Assembly (NCBI GenBank): GCA_002284855.1
Contig: CP015603.1
Location: 62,001-126,000 of the forward strand
DNA: 64,000 nt
Source of the DNA: Actinobacteria bacterium IMCC25003
GTDB taxonomy: Bacteria; Actinomycetota; Actinomycetes; Nanopelagicales; Nanopelagicaceae
Reading direction: 5' to 3'
Position numbers and translations under genes: made by a program. A model generated the notes under the pieces. The model was not told the origin of the DNA and did not search any database. It saw only the letters and a program-made list of their open reading frames with translations. Numbering within the stretch: position 1 is the first letter of the stretch; each line of letters opens with the position of its first letter. Shown here piece after piece: positions 17,968 to 26,124 of the stretch.

Positions 17968-18948
17968 TTAGCTGTGGCCGTCAAAAAGGCTGGTTACTGA
18001 GCCATCTTCGAAGACTTCGCGTATGGCGCGAGCCAAAAGAGGCGCAATCGAGAGCACAGTGAGCTTGTCGAACTTCTGGTCCTCAGACAATGGAAGTGAG
18101 TCAGTAACTACGACTTCAACGGCACGTGAATCTCTCAGACGTTCAACTGCAGGGCCTGAGAAGACAGCGTGGGTTGCAGCGACGATGACATCTTTTGCTC
18201 CACCTTCGAAGAGCGCATCGACAGCCTTGGTGATTGTTCCTGCTGTATCGATCATGTCATCGATAACGACGCAGGTGCGACCTTCAACATCTCCAACAAC
18301 TTTCCCAACAACTGCTTCGTTAGGAATGAGTGGGTCGCGAGTTTTATGGATAAATGCGATGGGGCAGCCACCGAGAAGTTCAGACCAACGTTCGGCAACA
18401 CGTACGCGACCTGAGTCAGGTGAAACGATGGTGAGCATCGAGCGATCGACTTTGCTACCGACGTAATTGGCGAGCATCGGCAGTGCGAAGAGATGATCGA
18501 CGGGACCGTCGAAGAAACCTTGAATCTGTGAAGTGTGAAGATCAACAACCATGAGGCGATCGGCGCCCGCTGCTTTAAAGAGATCTGCCATGAGGCGCGC
18601 AGTGATTGGTTCGCGACCGCGGCTCTTCTTATCCTGACGTGCATATGCATAGAACGGTGCAACAACGGTGATGCGCTTTGCAGATGCGCGCTTGAGAGCA
18701 TCGATCATGATGAGTTGTTCCATGATCTGCTTATTAATTGGAGCAGAGTGAGATTGAATGACGAAGGCATCGCAGCCACGAACTGATTCTTCAAAGCGAA
18801 CAAAGATTTCGCCATTGGCAAAGTCGTAAGCAGATGTTGGGGTAAGCGGAATACCTAGTTCAGTGGCAACTTGTTCTGATAACTCTGGAAATCCGCGGCC
18901 TGAAAAAAGACGAAGTTTTTTCTCTGAGGATAAACGGATCTCGCTCAA
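17968..18948 (-). CDS. prs: Ribose-phosphate pyrophosphokinase (PRPP synthase)
   Basis: 326 residues. It makes PRPP from ribose 5-phosphate and ATP. The flexible catalytic loop is APFYAYARQDKKSRGREP, the metal and substrate site is VVDLHTSQIQGFF, and the PRPP-binding loop is CVVIDDMIDTAGTITKA. The start lies five bases after the end of glmU, so the two are co-transcribed. PRPP feeds purine, pyrimidine, His, Trp and NAD synthesis. Confidence 0.97.
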   Translation of the reverse strand: MSEIRLSSEKKLRLFSGRGFPELSEQVATELGIPLTPTSAYDFANGEIFVRFEESVRGCDAFVIQSHSAPINKQIMEQLIMIDALKRASAKRITVVAPFYAYARQDKKSRGREPITARLMADLFKAAGADRLMVVDLHTSQIQGFFDGPVDHLFALPMLANYVGSKVDRSMLTIVSPDSGRVRVAERWSELLGGCPIAFIHKTRDPLIPNEAVVGKVVGDVEGRTCVVIDDMIDTAGTITKAVDALFEGGAKDVIVAATHAVFSGPAVERLRDSRAVEVVVTDSLPLSEDQKFDKLTVLSIAPLLARAIREVFEDGSVTSLFDGHS

Positions 18949-18953
18949 GGAAG

Positions 18954-20381
18954 TTAGCCCTTCTGCTCATCGGTGCTGTGGCGCATCGCGGCCTCAGCAG
19001 ATTTAGTGCCAGGACGCTTACGCAGCACCCAACCTATTACATTTCGCTGCTTTGCCCTACCGACACCAATTGCGCCAGCAGGAACATCTTCAGTAATCAC
19101 AGAACCGGCAGCCGTATATGCGCCATCGCCGATTGTGACTGGAGCAACCAACATCGAATCGCTTCCGATTCGGACGTGATCGCCAACGACGGTGTAATGC
19201 TTTTCAACACCGTCATAGTTCACAAAGATAGTTGCAGCGCCGATATTGCTGCCTTCGCCGATAACAGCGTCTCCGACGTAAGAAAGATGTGGAACCTTTG
19301 AACCTTCGCCCAAGGTCGCATTCTTCATCTCAACGTAAGCGCCGACCTTTGAATTGGGGAGCAACTTTGTTCCAGGGCGTAAAAATGTAAATGGGCCAAC
19401 ATTTGCGCCATCGCCAATGATGGCTTCCGTTGCTCGTGATTCAATGACGTGAGCACCTGTTCCTACTGTGCAATCGATAAGAGTTGTACGTGGGCCAATA
19501 ACGGCGCCGGTAGCGACTGTCGTTGTACCGCTAATAGCAGTGCCAGGCGCTAAGACAACATCATTTGCGACTGTGGCTGTTGCATCTACCCATGTGCTTA
19601 AAGGATCGACGATGGTGACGCCAGCGCGCATCAAATCTTCATTAATGCGATCGCGCAGAAGAGCCGCTGATTCAGCAAGCTGCACGCGATCATTGACGCC
19701 GAGAATCTCGATGAAGTCATCGATAAGAACAGCTGCAATCTTTCCGCCTTCGTTGCGAAGAATTTCAATGACGTCGGTGAGATAGAGCTCGCCCTGTGAA
19801 TTATCGTTCTTCAGCTTTCCAATTGCTCCCGCAAGTTTGACCGCATCGAATGCATATACGCCAGAGTTCACTTCAAGGATGTCGCGTTGAAGTTCGTCGG
19901 CATCGCGCTCTTCAACAATGCGTAGTAGTGAATCGTCGTCACCACGAATGATGCGACCGTATCCAGTTGGATCTGGATGTTCTGCAGTCAGTACAGATGC
20001 AGTAAATCCACCTGCATGATGTTCTTCAAGTAACTGAGCAAGAGATGAACCGGTCAGCATTGGGGTATCTCCTGCAAGAACCAAGATCGTTCCGGTTGCT
20101 TTCAATCCATCAAGGGCCAACTGAGTTGCATGTCCTGTGCCGCCGCGCTTTTCTTGGAAGACAGTGGTGACATGAGGGGCGACTTCTGCAAGGTGCGCTT
20201 CAACTTGCTCGCGTCCTGCTCCAACAACAACTCGTACCTGCTTTGGTGCGAGCGCATCGACTGCATGGAGAACATGGCCAACAAGTGATCGACCGGAAAT
20301 TGGATGGAGAACCTTGGGCGTACTCGACTTCATACGCGTACCTTCACCAGCAGCGAGAATCACTACTGTTTCGAGGCTCAT
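18954..20381 (-). CDS. glmU: Bifunctional GlmU: GlcNAc-1-P uridyltransferase / GlcN-1-P acetyltransferase
   Basis: 475 residues. The N-terminal pyrophosphorylase domain carries LAAGEGTRMKSSTPKVLH. The C-terminal half from about residue 255 is a left-handed beta helix of hexapeptide repeats with FLRPGTKL, VEMKNATLGEGSKVPHLSYVGDA and GAATIFVNYDG. It produces UDP-N-acetylglucosamine for peptidoglycan. The gene starts the glmU-prs-rplY-pth run. The ATG has no Shine-Dalgarno and is preceded by TAGACT at exactly six bases. Confidence 0.97.
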   Translation of the reverse strand: MSLETVVILAAGEGTRMKSSTPKVLHPISGRSLVGHVLHAVDALAPKQVRVVVGAGREQVEAHLAEVAPHVTTVFQEKRGGTGHATQLALDGLKATGTILVLAGDTPMLTGSSLAQLLEEHHAGGFTASVLTAEHPDPTGYGRIIRGDDDSLLRIVEERDADELQRDILEVNSGVYAFDAVKLAGAIGKLKNDNSQGELYLTDVIEILRNEGGKIAAVLIDDFIEILGVNDRVQLAESAALLRDRINEDLMRAGVTIVDPLSTWVDATATVANDVVLAPGTAISGTTTVATGAVIGPRTTLIDCTVGTGAHVIESRATEAIIGDGANVGPFTFLRPGTKLLPNSKVGAYVEMKNATLGEGSKVPHLSYVGDAVIGEGSNIGAATIFVNYDGVEKHYTVVGDHVRIGSDSMLVAPVTIGDGAYTAAGSVITEDVPAGAIGVGRAKQRNVIGWVLRKRPGTKSAEAAMRHSTDEQKG

Positions 20382-20387
20382 GTGTGC

Positions 20388-20393
20388 AGTCTA
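20388..20393 (-). promoter_or_regulatory. Leaderless-type -10 element (TAGACT) for glmU
   Basis: On the minus strand TAGACT is followed by six bases (GCACAC) and the glmU ATG. There is no Shine-Dalgarno in between. It lies 45 bases downstream of the 3' end of tRNA-Gln. Confidence 0.6.
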
Positions 20394-20437
20394 CTTGCTA
20401 ATGGCTCCGCTGAGCCTTTGGCGGATTCACTTCGTTG

Positions 20438-20509
20438 CTCCGCCACCAGGTATCGATCCTGGACCCTGGGCTTCAAAGGCCCATGTGCTAGCCACTACAC
20501 AATGGCGGA
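20438..20509 (-). tRNA. tRNA-Gln (anticodon UUG)
   Basis: The acceptor TCCGCCA pairs with TGGCGGA, and the anticodon stem-loop is TGGGC-CTTTGAA-GCCCA, giving UUG. The T arm is CCAGG/CCTGG and the discriminator is G. CCA is not encoded. It lies directly upstream of glmU on the same strand. Confidence 0.93.
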
Positions 20510-20563
20510 ACCTATATTCTCCCTTATCTTCGGTAGTGCTCGCGACCACTAAACTCATTTCTT

Positions 20564-21073
20564 ATGCAGAGCAAATCGAATCCTCTTGAGCGGGATGAAG
20601 TAGACCGCCTCATAGCTGCCTGGAAGCGCGAGCGGCCTGACCTCGACCTCTCTCCCCTGGCTGTTCTGAGCCGCATCACTCGTATCGCCCGCCACCTCGA
20701 TATCGCTCGTCGCGATGCATTCGGTGATCTTGAAAATTGGGGCTTCGATGTTCTCGCAGCCCTTCGTCGCGCAGGCGAACCACATCAACTTTCTCCTGGT
20801 CAATTAATGCAAGAGACCATGGTGACAAGTGGAACGATGACCAATCGCCTTGATCGCCTTGAAGAACTTCAACTTATTACCCGCGAGCAAGATCCTGATG
20901 ATGGTCGTGGTTCACTCGTCACGCTGACAAAATCAGGAATGCGCGCTGTTGATTCTGCACTCGAAGGTCTGCTTGAGAATGAACGTGAATTGCTCGGAAC
21001 ACTTTCAGCAAAGGATCGTGAAACTTTAGCTGACTTACTGAGCAAACTTGTTACTGAGTTTGATCAAGAATAA
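20564..21073 (+). CDS. MarR-family transcriptional regulator
   Basis: 169 residues with the MarR winged-helix layout: an N-terminal dimerisation helix, then LSPGQLMQETMVTSGTMTNRLDRLEELQLITREQ (helix-turn-helix and recognition helix, about residues 75-108). The wing is PDDGRGSLVTLTKSG and C-terminal dimer helices follow. The longer N-terminal part (LAVLSRITRIARHLD) is seen in actinobacterial MarR proteins. Target and ligand are unknown. It is alone on the plus strand between glmU and ispE, where mycobacteria carry a TetR gene near glmU. TAAACT lies eight bases before the ATG. Confidence 0.9.
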   Translation: MQSKSNPLERDEVDRLIAAWKRERPDLDLSPLAVLSRITRIARHLDIARRDAFGDLENWGFDVLAALRRAGEPHQLSPGQLMQETMVTSGTMTNRLDRLEELQLITREQDPDDGRGSLVTLTKSGMRAVDSALEGLLENERELLGTLSAKDRETLADLLSKLVTEFDQE

Positions 21074-21082
21074 ATAAGTAGG

Positions 21083-21994
21083 CTAAATAACTTTCGCACC
21101 GTGCACTGGTCCATGTGCACGAGCAACGCTACCGACAACGCCACTTGCTGTGAGCGCAACAGCTAAATCAAGACCTGAATCTTCATCAGCCACCAAAAAT
21201 GCAACAGTGGGGCCAGAGCCAGAAACGATGGCACCGAGTGCACCGTAATCACGACCCACTTCAAGGACCAAACTCAGAGCAGGACGTAGCGAACACGCTG
21301 CGTTCTGTAAATCATTAGAGAGCGCACGTCCCACAGCTTCTGCATCAGCGGCAAGAAGTGATTGCATCAATTGATCGGAAACTTGAGGGGGTGCGATATC
21401 GAGCTCTGCGCGCATACGATCGCACTCGGCATAGACAGCCGGAGTTGATAAACCAACGCTGGATAGCGCCAATACCCAGTGATAGGTACCGCGTGAAAGC
21501 GCTGCAGTGAGTTGATCTCCATGGCCTTGGCCAATTGCAGTTCCACCAGAGATCATGAAGGGAACATCGCTGCCTAACTCTGAACCAAGTGCATGAAGTT
21601 CTTCGCGCGACATCTCGAGTTGAAAGAGCGCATCCATGGCAACCAAGGTGCCTGCCGCATCTGCGCTTCCGCCAGCCATGCCACCTGCAACAGGAATCGA
21701 TTTCTTGATCTCGATATGAACATCAACTTCGAAATCAAACTTCTCGCCGACCATCTGTGCAGCTTTTACTGCGAGATTTGAATGATCTTCTGGCACGCCA
21801 TGTGTGTGCTCGCCAGTTACTGAAATGGTGATGCCGCTGCCCGGATTTGATTTAGTAACGGTGACATCATCAAAGATTGAGATTGCTTGAAATACAGAGA
21901 CGAGGTTGTGATAACCGTCGGCTTCACGAGGCCCGACAGATAACTGCAAATTAACCTTTGCAGGTACTCGTACCGTCACTGAACTATGTGCCAC
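21083..21994 (-). CDS. ispE: 4-diphosphocytidyl-2-C-methyl-D-erythritol kinase
   Basis: 303 residues of the GHMP kinase family. VPAKVNLQLSVGPREADGYH is the N-terminal motif, PVAGGMAGGSADAAGTL is the phosphate-binding loop, and GAIVSGSGPTVAFLV is the C-terminal motif. It phosphorylates CDP-methylerythritol in the non-mevalonate isoprenoid pathway. It starts nine bases after rsmA ends and belongs to the metG-tatD-rsmA-ispE run. Confidence 0.95.
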   Translation of the reverse strand: MAHSSVTVRVPAKVNLQLSVGPREADGYHNLVSVFQAISIFDDVTVTKSNPGSGITISVTGEHTHGVPEDHSNLAVKAAQMVGEKFDFEVDVHIEIKKSIPVAGGMAGGSADAAGTLVAMDALFQLEMSREELHALGSELGSDVPFMISGGTAIGQGHGDQLTAALSRGTYHWVLALSSVGLSTPAVYAECDRMRAELDIAPPQVSDQLMQSLLAADAEAVGRALSNDLQNAACSLRPALSLVLEVGRDYGALGAIVSGSGPTVAFLVADEDSGLDLAVALTASGVVGSVARAHGPVHGAKVI

Positions 21995-22003
21995 GTTGAA
22001 ACC

Positions 22004-22834
22004 TTACCCCTGTTTCGCAATTGCGCAGAAGCCATGGATATCGAGCGCTTCTCCGCGAAGAGTGGGGTCAATTCCTGCCGCACTCAGTACCGCTTCAGCT
22101 GCAGCAGATCCGCCATACATCGATGAGAGAGCAGAGCGAAGCATCTTGCGACGTTGTGCAAATGCTAAATCAATAATCGCAAATACCTTCTTGCGAAGTT
22201 CTTCATCGCCCGGAGTCTCACGGCGCTTAAATCCAACGAGTTTGGAATCCACATTAGGTTGCGGCCAGAAGATGTTGCGCGAAACAGAGCCTGCACCCGT
22301 GACATCAGCCCACCATGCAGCTTTCACGCTCGGAATTCCATACTCTTTTGAATTCGGTTTTGCAGCTAATCGATCAGCAACTTCTGACTGCACCATGACA
22401 ACACCGCTACGAAGCGATGGCAAGATTTCAAGTAAATGGAGGAATACAGGAACAGAGACGTTATAAGGCAAGTTTGCAATCAAGACAGTGGGATCAATGG
22501 GCAAATCTTTAAGTGTCAGCGCATCTTGGTTGATAACGGTCAAGATATCTGCGCGCTCTGAATGCTTTGCGGCAGTGATGGGTAGCTGCGTGGCTAAACG
22601 CGCATCGATTTCCACGGCGACAACTGCACGTGCTTCTTCCAGCATTGCCAGAGTCAATGAACCAAGTCCTGGTCCGATTTCGAGAGCAACATCTGTTGCA
22701 GTTAAACCTGCTGTGCGCACAATCTTGCGACAGACATTTCCATCGTGAACAAAGTTCTGCCCCAATGATTTTGAGGGTTTGAGATCGAGAGCTTCTGCAA
22801 GCTCGCGGATTTCAGCAGCGCCGAGCAGGCTCAT
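22004..22834 (-). CDS. rsmA: 16S rRNA dimethyladenosine transferase RsmA (KsgA)
   Basis: 276 residues. LKPSKSLGQNFVHDGNV and ALEIGPGLGSLTLAML form the SAM site, and LIANLPYNVSVPVFL is the NLPY catalytic motif. The enzyme dimethylates two adjacent adenines near the 3' end of 16S rRNA during 30S maturation. Its start overlaps the end of tatD by four bases. In many actinobacteria a resuscitation-promoting factor gene (rpfB) sits at this junction; here it is absent. Confidence 0.96.
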   Translation of the reverse strand: MSLLGAAEIRELAEALDLKPSKSLGQNFVHDGNVCRKIVRTAGLTATDVALEIGPGLGSLTLAMLEEARAVVAVEIDARLATQLPITAAKHSERADILTVINQDALTLKDLPIDPTVLIANLPYNVSVPVFLHLLEILPSLRSGVVMVQSEVADRLAAKPNSKEYGIPSVKAAWWADVTGAGSVSRNIFWPQPNVDSKLVGFKRRETPGDEELRKKVFAIIDLAFAQRRKMLRSALSSMYGGSAAAEAVLSAAGIDPTLRGEALDIHGFCAIAKQG

Positions 22835-23688
22835 GCAAAGGATCCGAAGATACGTTCAGCATTGACAGAGAGCGCAGTTGCAAGCTCTGCTACATCTTCA
22901 TTGCGCTCAACAGCCATGGCGCGGACGATATTGGCAATCTGGGCAGGTGTATTGAGTGCGCCGCGGTGTGGAGAAGGCGCCAAGAATGGTGAATCAGTCT
23001 CCACAAGAAGTTGATCATGCGGAACGAGTTTGACCGCATCGCGCAACGCAGGTGCATTCTTAAATGTCATGGTGCCTGCAAAAGACAAGATGTAACCACG
23101 ATCGATACAAGTCTTTGCCATCTCTACATCGCCTGAGAAGCAGTGAAAGACTGTCTTTTCTGGGGCACCGACTTCGAGCAAGATAGAGAGAACATCATCG
23201 TGTGAATCGCGGTCGTGAATAACAAGCGCCTTATTGGTACGTTTGGCTAAATCAATATGCCACTTAAAAGATTCTTGTTGGCGCTTCTGTAGCGCAGGTT
23301 CAGTGCGGAAGTAATCGAGCCCTGTTTCACCAATAGCACGAACTCGCGGATCGTGCGCAAGCTTTTCGATGATTGCCCAATCAGCTTCTAAATCTGGAAC
23401 AACGGGTGCTTCATTAGGGTGAAGCGCAACTGCAGCAAGGACTCGACCAGGAAAAGCGTTCGCCATATCAACGCACCACTGTGATTGTTCTGCAGAATAA
23501 CCGACCTGAACAATGCGATCGACATTGACTGACTTTGCATCATCGAGAACTTGTCGCACTGCGTCTGAATCCGGTGCCTCATTGGTAACGATTTCAATGT
23601 GCGCGTGCGCATCTACTGTTGGGACAGGCAGCGGTTCAGGAAGTGGAGCAGGTTGACGATCTATATCGCGGTTGTGGCGATCGGCCAT
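22831..23688 (-). CDS. tatD: TatD-family metal-dependent hydrolase / DNase
   Basis: 285 residues. VDAHAHIEI supplies the first metal-binding pair; GETGLDYFR, LVIHDRDSHDDV, FHCFSGD and LVETDSPFLAPSPHRG complete the TatD metal site. These TIM-barrel enzymes are 3'-5' exonucleases or DNases linked to DNA quality control. A Pro-rich N-terminal stretch (RQPAPLPEPLPVPTV) precedes the domain. It lies seven bases downstream of metG. Confidence 0.93.
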   Translation of the reverse strand: MADRHNRDIDRQPAPLPEPLPVPTVDAHAHIEIVTNEAPDSDAVRQVLDDAKSVNVDRIVQVGYSAEQSQWCVDMANAFPGRVLAAVALHPNEAPVVPDLEADWAIIEKLAHDPRVRAIGETGLDYFRTEPALQKRQQESFKWHIDLAKRTNKALVIHDRDSHDDVLSILLEVGAPEKTVFHCFSGDVEMAKTCIDRGYILSFAGTMTFKNAPALRDAVKLVPHDQLLVETDSPFLAPSPHRGALNTPAQIANIVRAMAVERNEDVAELATALSVNAERIFGSFA

Positions 23689-23695
23689 AAGAGAT

Positions 23696-25258
23696 TTACT
23701 CTTTAACTTCTAACCGTGGGAATAAGACCGGAGTCTTTGTGACAGTTGCGCCTTGTGGCAACTGACCCCAGGTCGCGACCTTAGAAATTTCTTGCTTGCC
23801 GATTTCGCCCAGAGTCTCTTTCGCGCCGAGTGATTCCCACAAGATTTCAGTGGTTGCGGGCATGACTGGGTGGAGCAATACAGCAAGTGCGCGAAGTGAT
23901 TCGGCGGTGTTATAGAGAACTTCTTCAAGAACTGCTTGATTAGCTGAATCTTTTGCAAGGATCCATGGCTCTTTAACGGTAACAAAACCATTGACCTGCT
24001 TGCAGTAATCCATGACCGCATTGATTCCACCCTGGAAATCGAGAGCAACCATTGCAGCATCAGCCTTTTCAACTGTTGCCTGAAGTGCCTCTGCCAGGCC
24101 TGCATCCTTAGCAACAGCAGGGATTTTGCCACCGCAGTACTTTTCAATCATCGCAGCAAGGCGAGAGGCAAGGTTTCCAAAATCATTTGCGAGCTCAGAT
24201 GTATAACGAGCGCTCATATCTTCCCAAGAGAAAGATCCATCGCTACCAAATGGGATAGCGCGTAAGAAGTAATAGCGGAACGCATCGACACCAAAGTGGT
24301 CGGTGATATCTGACGGCGCAATACCGGTGAGCTTGGATTTTGACATCTTTTCGCCACCAACGAGCAACCATCCGTGTGCAAATACTTTTTTGGGAATATC
24401 AATTCCTGCAGCCATGAGCATTGCCGGCCAAATTACTGCATGGAAGCGCAAGATATCTTTTCCGACGAGGTGCACATCTGCAGGCCATGTCGCAGCAAAT
24501 TTTTTGCCGCCCTCAGAATCTGGAGCATCGGTAAGCCCTACTGCGGTTGCATAGTTAAGAAGTGCGTCGAACCAGACGTAGACAACTTGGTCGGTATCCC
24601 AAGGAACAGGAATACCCCAGTCGAATGTGGAACGTGAGATAGAGAGATCAGAGACGCCACCTTCGAGGAATGAAACAACTTCGTTACGTGCACTTTCTGG
24701 CTGGCACGCTTCAGGGTTGTTTTTGTAATGATCTAGAAGCGGCTGCGCAAACTCTGAAAGCTTAAAGAACCAGTTATTTTCATTGACGAGTTCGATTGGC
24801 TTGCTGTGAATAGGGCAGAGCTTCTCGCCATCTGCATCGATGAGATCACCGGGTAACTTAAATTCTTCACACCCGACGCAGTAAGGACCTTCGTACTTAC
24901 CTGCATAGATATGTCCTGAATCTTTCAGCGATTGCAAGAACTTCTGAACGCGCTCTGTGTGACGCGGTTCGGTGGTGCGAATGAAATCATCGTTGGCGAT
25001 ATTGAGCGCTTCCCAATTAGGTTTCCATGCATCCGCAACCAACTTATCGACCCATGCTTGGGGAGCAACGTTATTTTGTTCTGCAGTACGCATGACCTTC
25101 TGACCATGTTCATCTGTTCCGGTAAGGAACCAGACTGACTCACCACGCTGGCGGTGCCAACGAGTAAGGACATCGCCAGCAACAGTTGTATATGCATGGC
25201 CAATGTGCGGCGCATCATTTACATAGTAAATCGGCGTAGTCAGGTAGAAAGACTTCAT
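23696..25258 (-). CDS. metG: Methionyl-tRNA synthetase
   Basis: 520 residues. The class I signature is NDAPHIGHAYT and the second is KMSKSKLTG. The connective zinc knuckle contains CVGCEEFKLPGD..CPIHSK. The C-terminal helical anticodon-binding domain is present, but there is no OB-fold tRNA-binding extension, matching the short MetG type. It starts inside the end of rsmI (four-base overlap). Confidence 0.97.
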   Translation of the reverse strand: MKSFYLTTPIYYVNDAPHIGHAYTTVAGDVLTRWHRQRGESVWFLTGTDEHGQKVMRTAEQNNVAPQAWVDKLVADAWKPNWEALNIANDDFIRTTEPRHTERVQKFLQSLKDSGHIYAGKYEGPYCVGCEEFKLPGDLIDADGEKLCPIHSKPIELVNENNWFFKLSEFAQPLLDHYKNNPEACQPESARNEVVSFLEGGVSDLSISRSTFDWGIPVPWDTDQVVYVWFDALLNYATAVGLTDAPDSEGGKKFAATWPADVHLVGKDILRFHAVIWPAMLMAAGIDIPKKVFAHGWLLVGGEKMSKSKLTGIAPSDITDHFGVDAFRYYFLRAIPFGSDGSFSWEDMSARYTSELANDFGNLASRLAAMIEKYCGGKIPAVAKDAGLAEALQATVEKADAAMVALDFQGGINAVMDYCKQVNGFVTVKEPWILAKDSANQAVLEEVLYNTAESLRALAVLLHPVMPATTEILWESLGAKETLGEIGKQEISKVATWGQLPQGATVTKTPVLFPRLEVKE

Positions 25259-26097
25259 CTGCTCATCTTATTCGCATCGACTACCGCTGCATAAACGATC
25301 TTCTTGGGAAGGTCGAATTCTTCGGCCACGGTGGCGATCGCACCTTTTCGGTCCATTCCAGCAGCCTCATATTCACGAACTCGGGCGACTGCATCATCAG
25401 CGGTCTTGCTCTGTGAACCAGCTTCAACCCCAGCAATTACTAAAGTAATTTCACCAAGAACTTCTTTTTCTGCAGCCCAGGTAATGAGTTCAGCGAGAGT
25501 CCCACGAATTGTTTCTTCATATGTCTTTGTCATCTCGCGACAGATTGCACCTTTGCGCGATTCACCAAGGATTGCAGCGGCATCAACGAGTGATTCATGA
25601 AGGCGATGTGGCGCTTCAAAGATCACCATGGTGCGCTCTTCGAAGCGAAGACTTTCATAGAAGCTATTACGGGCACCTTGTGCGCGCGGTGCAAAACCCT
25701 CGAAGGTAAAGCGATCAGTAGGTAACCCTGATAAAGCAATCGCCATAGTGGGAGCACTTGGCCCTGGAATCACAACAGTAGGAAGGTTTTCTGCAATGGC
25801 ATCGCGCATCAATCGAAAACCAGGATCACTTATTGTGGGCATCCCTGCATCAGTGACAACAAGAACTTCTTTACCTTCACGAAGTAGTTGAAGAATCTCT
25901 TGGGTGCGATCGGTTTCGTTTCCTTCAAAGAAAGAGATGATCCGCGCAGTAAATGTCACGCCGAGATCGGAGGCTAAACGATGGAATCGACGTGAATCTT
26001 CAGCTGCAATAACTTGTGCAGATTCGATTGCATTTTTGAGGCGCTGGCTCGCATCGAGCGGATTTCCGAGTGGAGTCGCTGCAAGAACTAGGGCCAT
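25255..26097 (-). CDS. rsmI: 16S rRNA (cytidine-1402-2'-O) methyltransferase RsmI
   Basis: 280 residues of the tetrapyrrole-methylase fold: LVLAATPLGNPLDAS at the N-terminus, DAGMPTISDPGFRLM, VIPGPSAPTMAIALSGLPTDRF, and the C-terminal helical bundle. It methylates C1402 in the ribosomal decoding centre. GGGAG about nine bases before the ATG serves as ribosome-binding site. Its start directly faces pmt, so its promoter must overlap the pmt coding region. Confidence 0.95.
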   Translation of the reverse strand: MALVLAATPLGNPLDASQRLKNAIESAQVIAAEDSRRFHRLASDLGVTFTARIISFFEGNETDRTQEILQLLREGKEVLVVTDAGMPTISDPGFRLMRDAIAENLPTVVIPGPSAPTMAIALSGLPTDRFTFEGFAPRAQGARNSFYESLRFEERTMVIFEAPHRLHESLVDAAAILGESRKGAICREMTKTYEETIRGTLAELITWAAEKEVLGEITLVIAGVEAGSQSKTADDAVARVREYEAAGMDRKGAIATVAEEFDLPKKIVYAAVVDANKMSR

Positions 26098-26112
26098 ATG
26101 CGAATACTCCCA

Positions 26113-26118
26113 TATTCT
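26113..26118 (+). promoter_or_regulatory. Leaderless-type -10 element (TATTCT) for pmt
   Basis: TATTCT, six bases (TTAGGT), then the ATG at 26125. It lies in the short gap left if pmt begins at 26125 rather than at the ATG at 26098, which would abut the rsmI start. The element therefore supports the later start. Confidence 0.55.
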
Positions 26119-26124
26119 TTAGGT

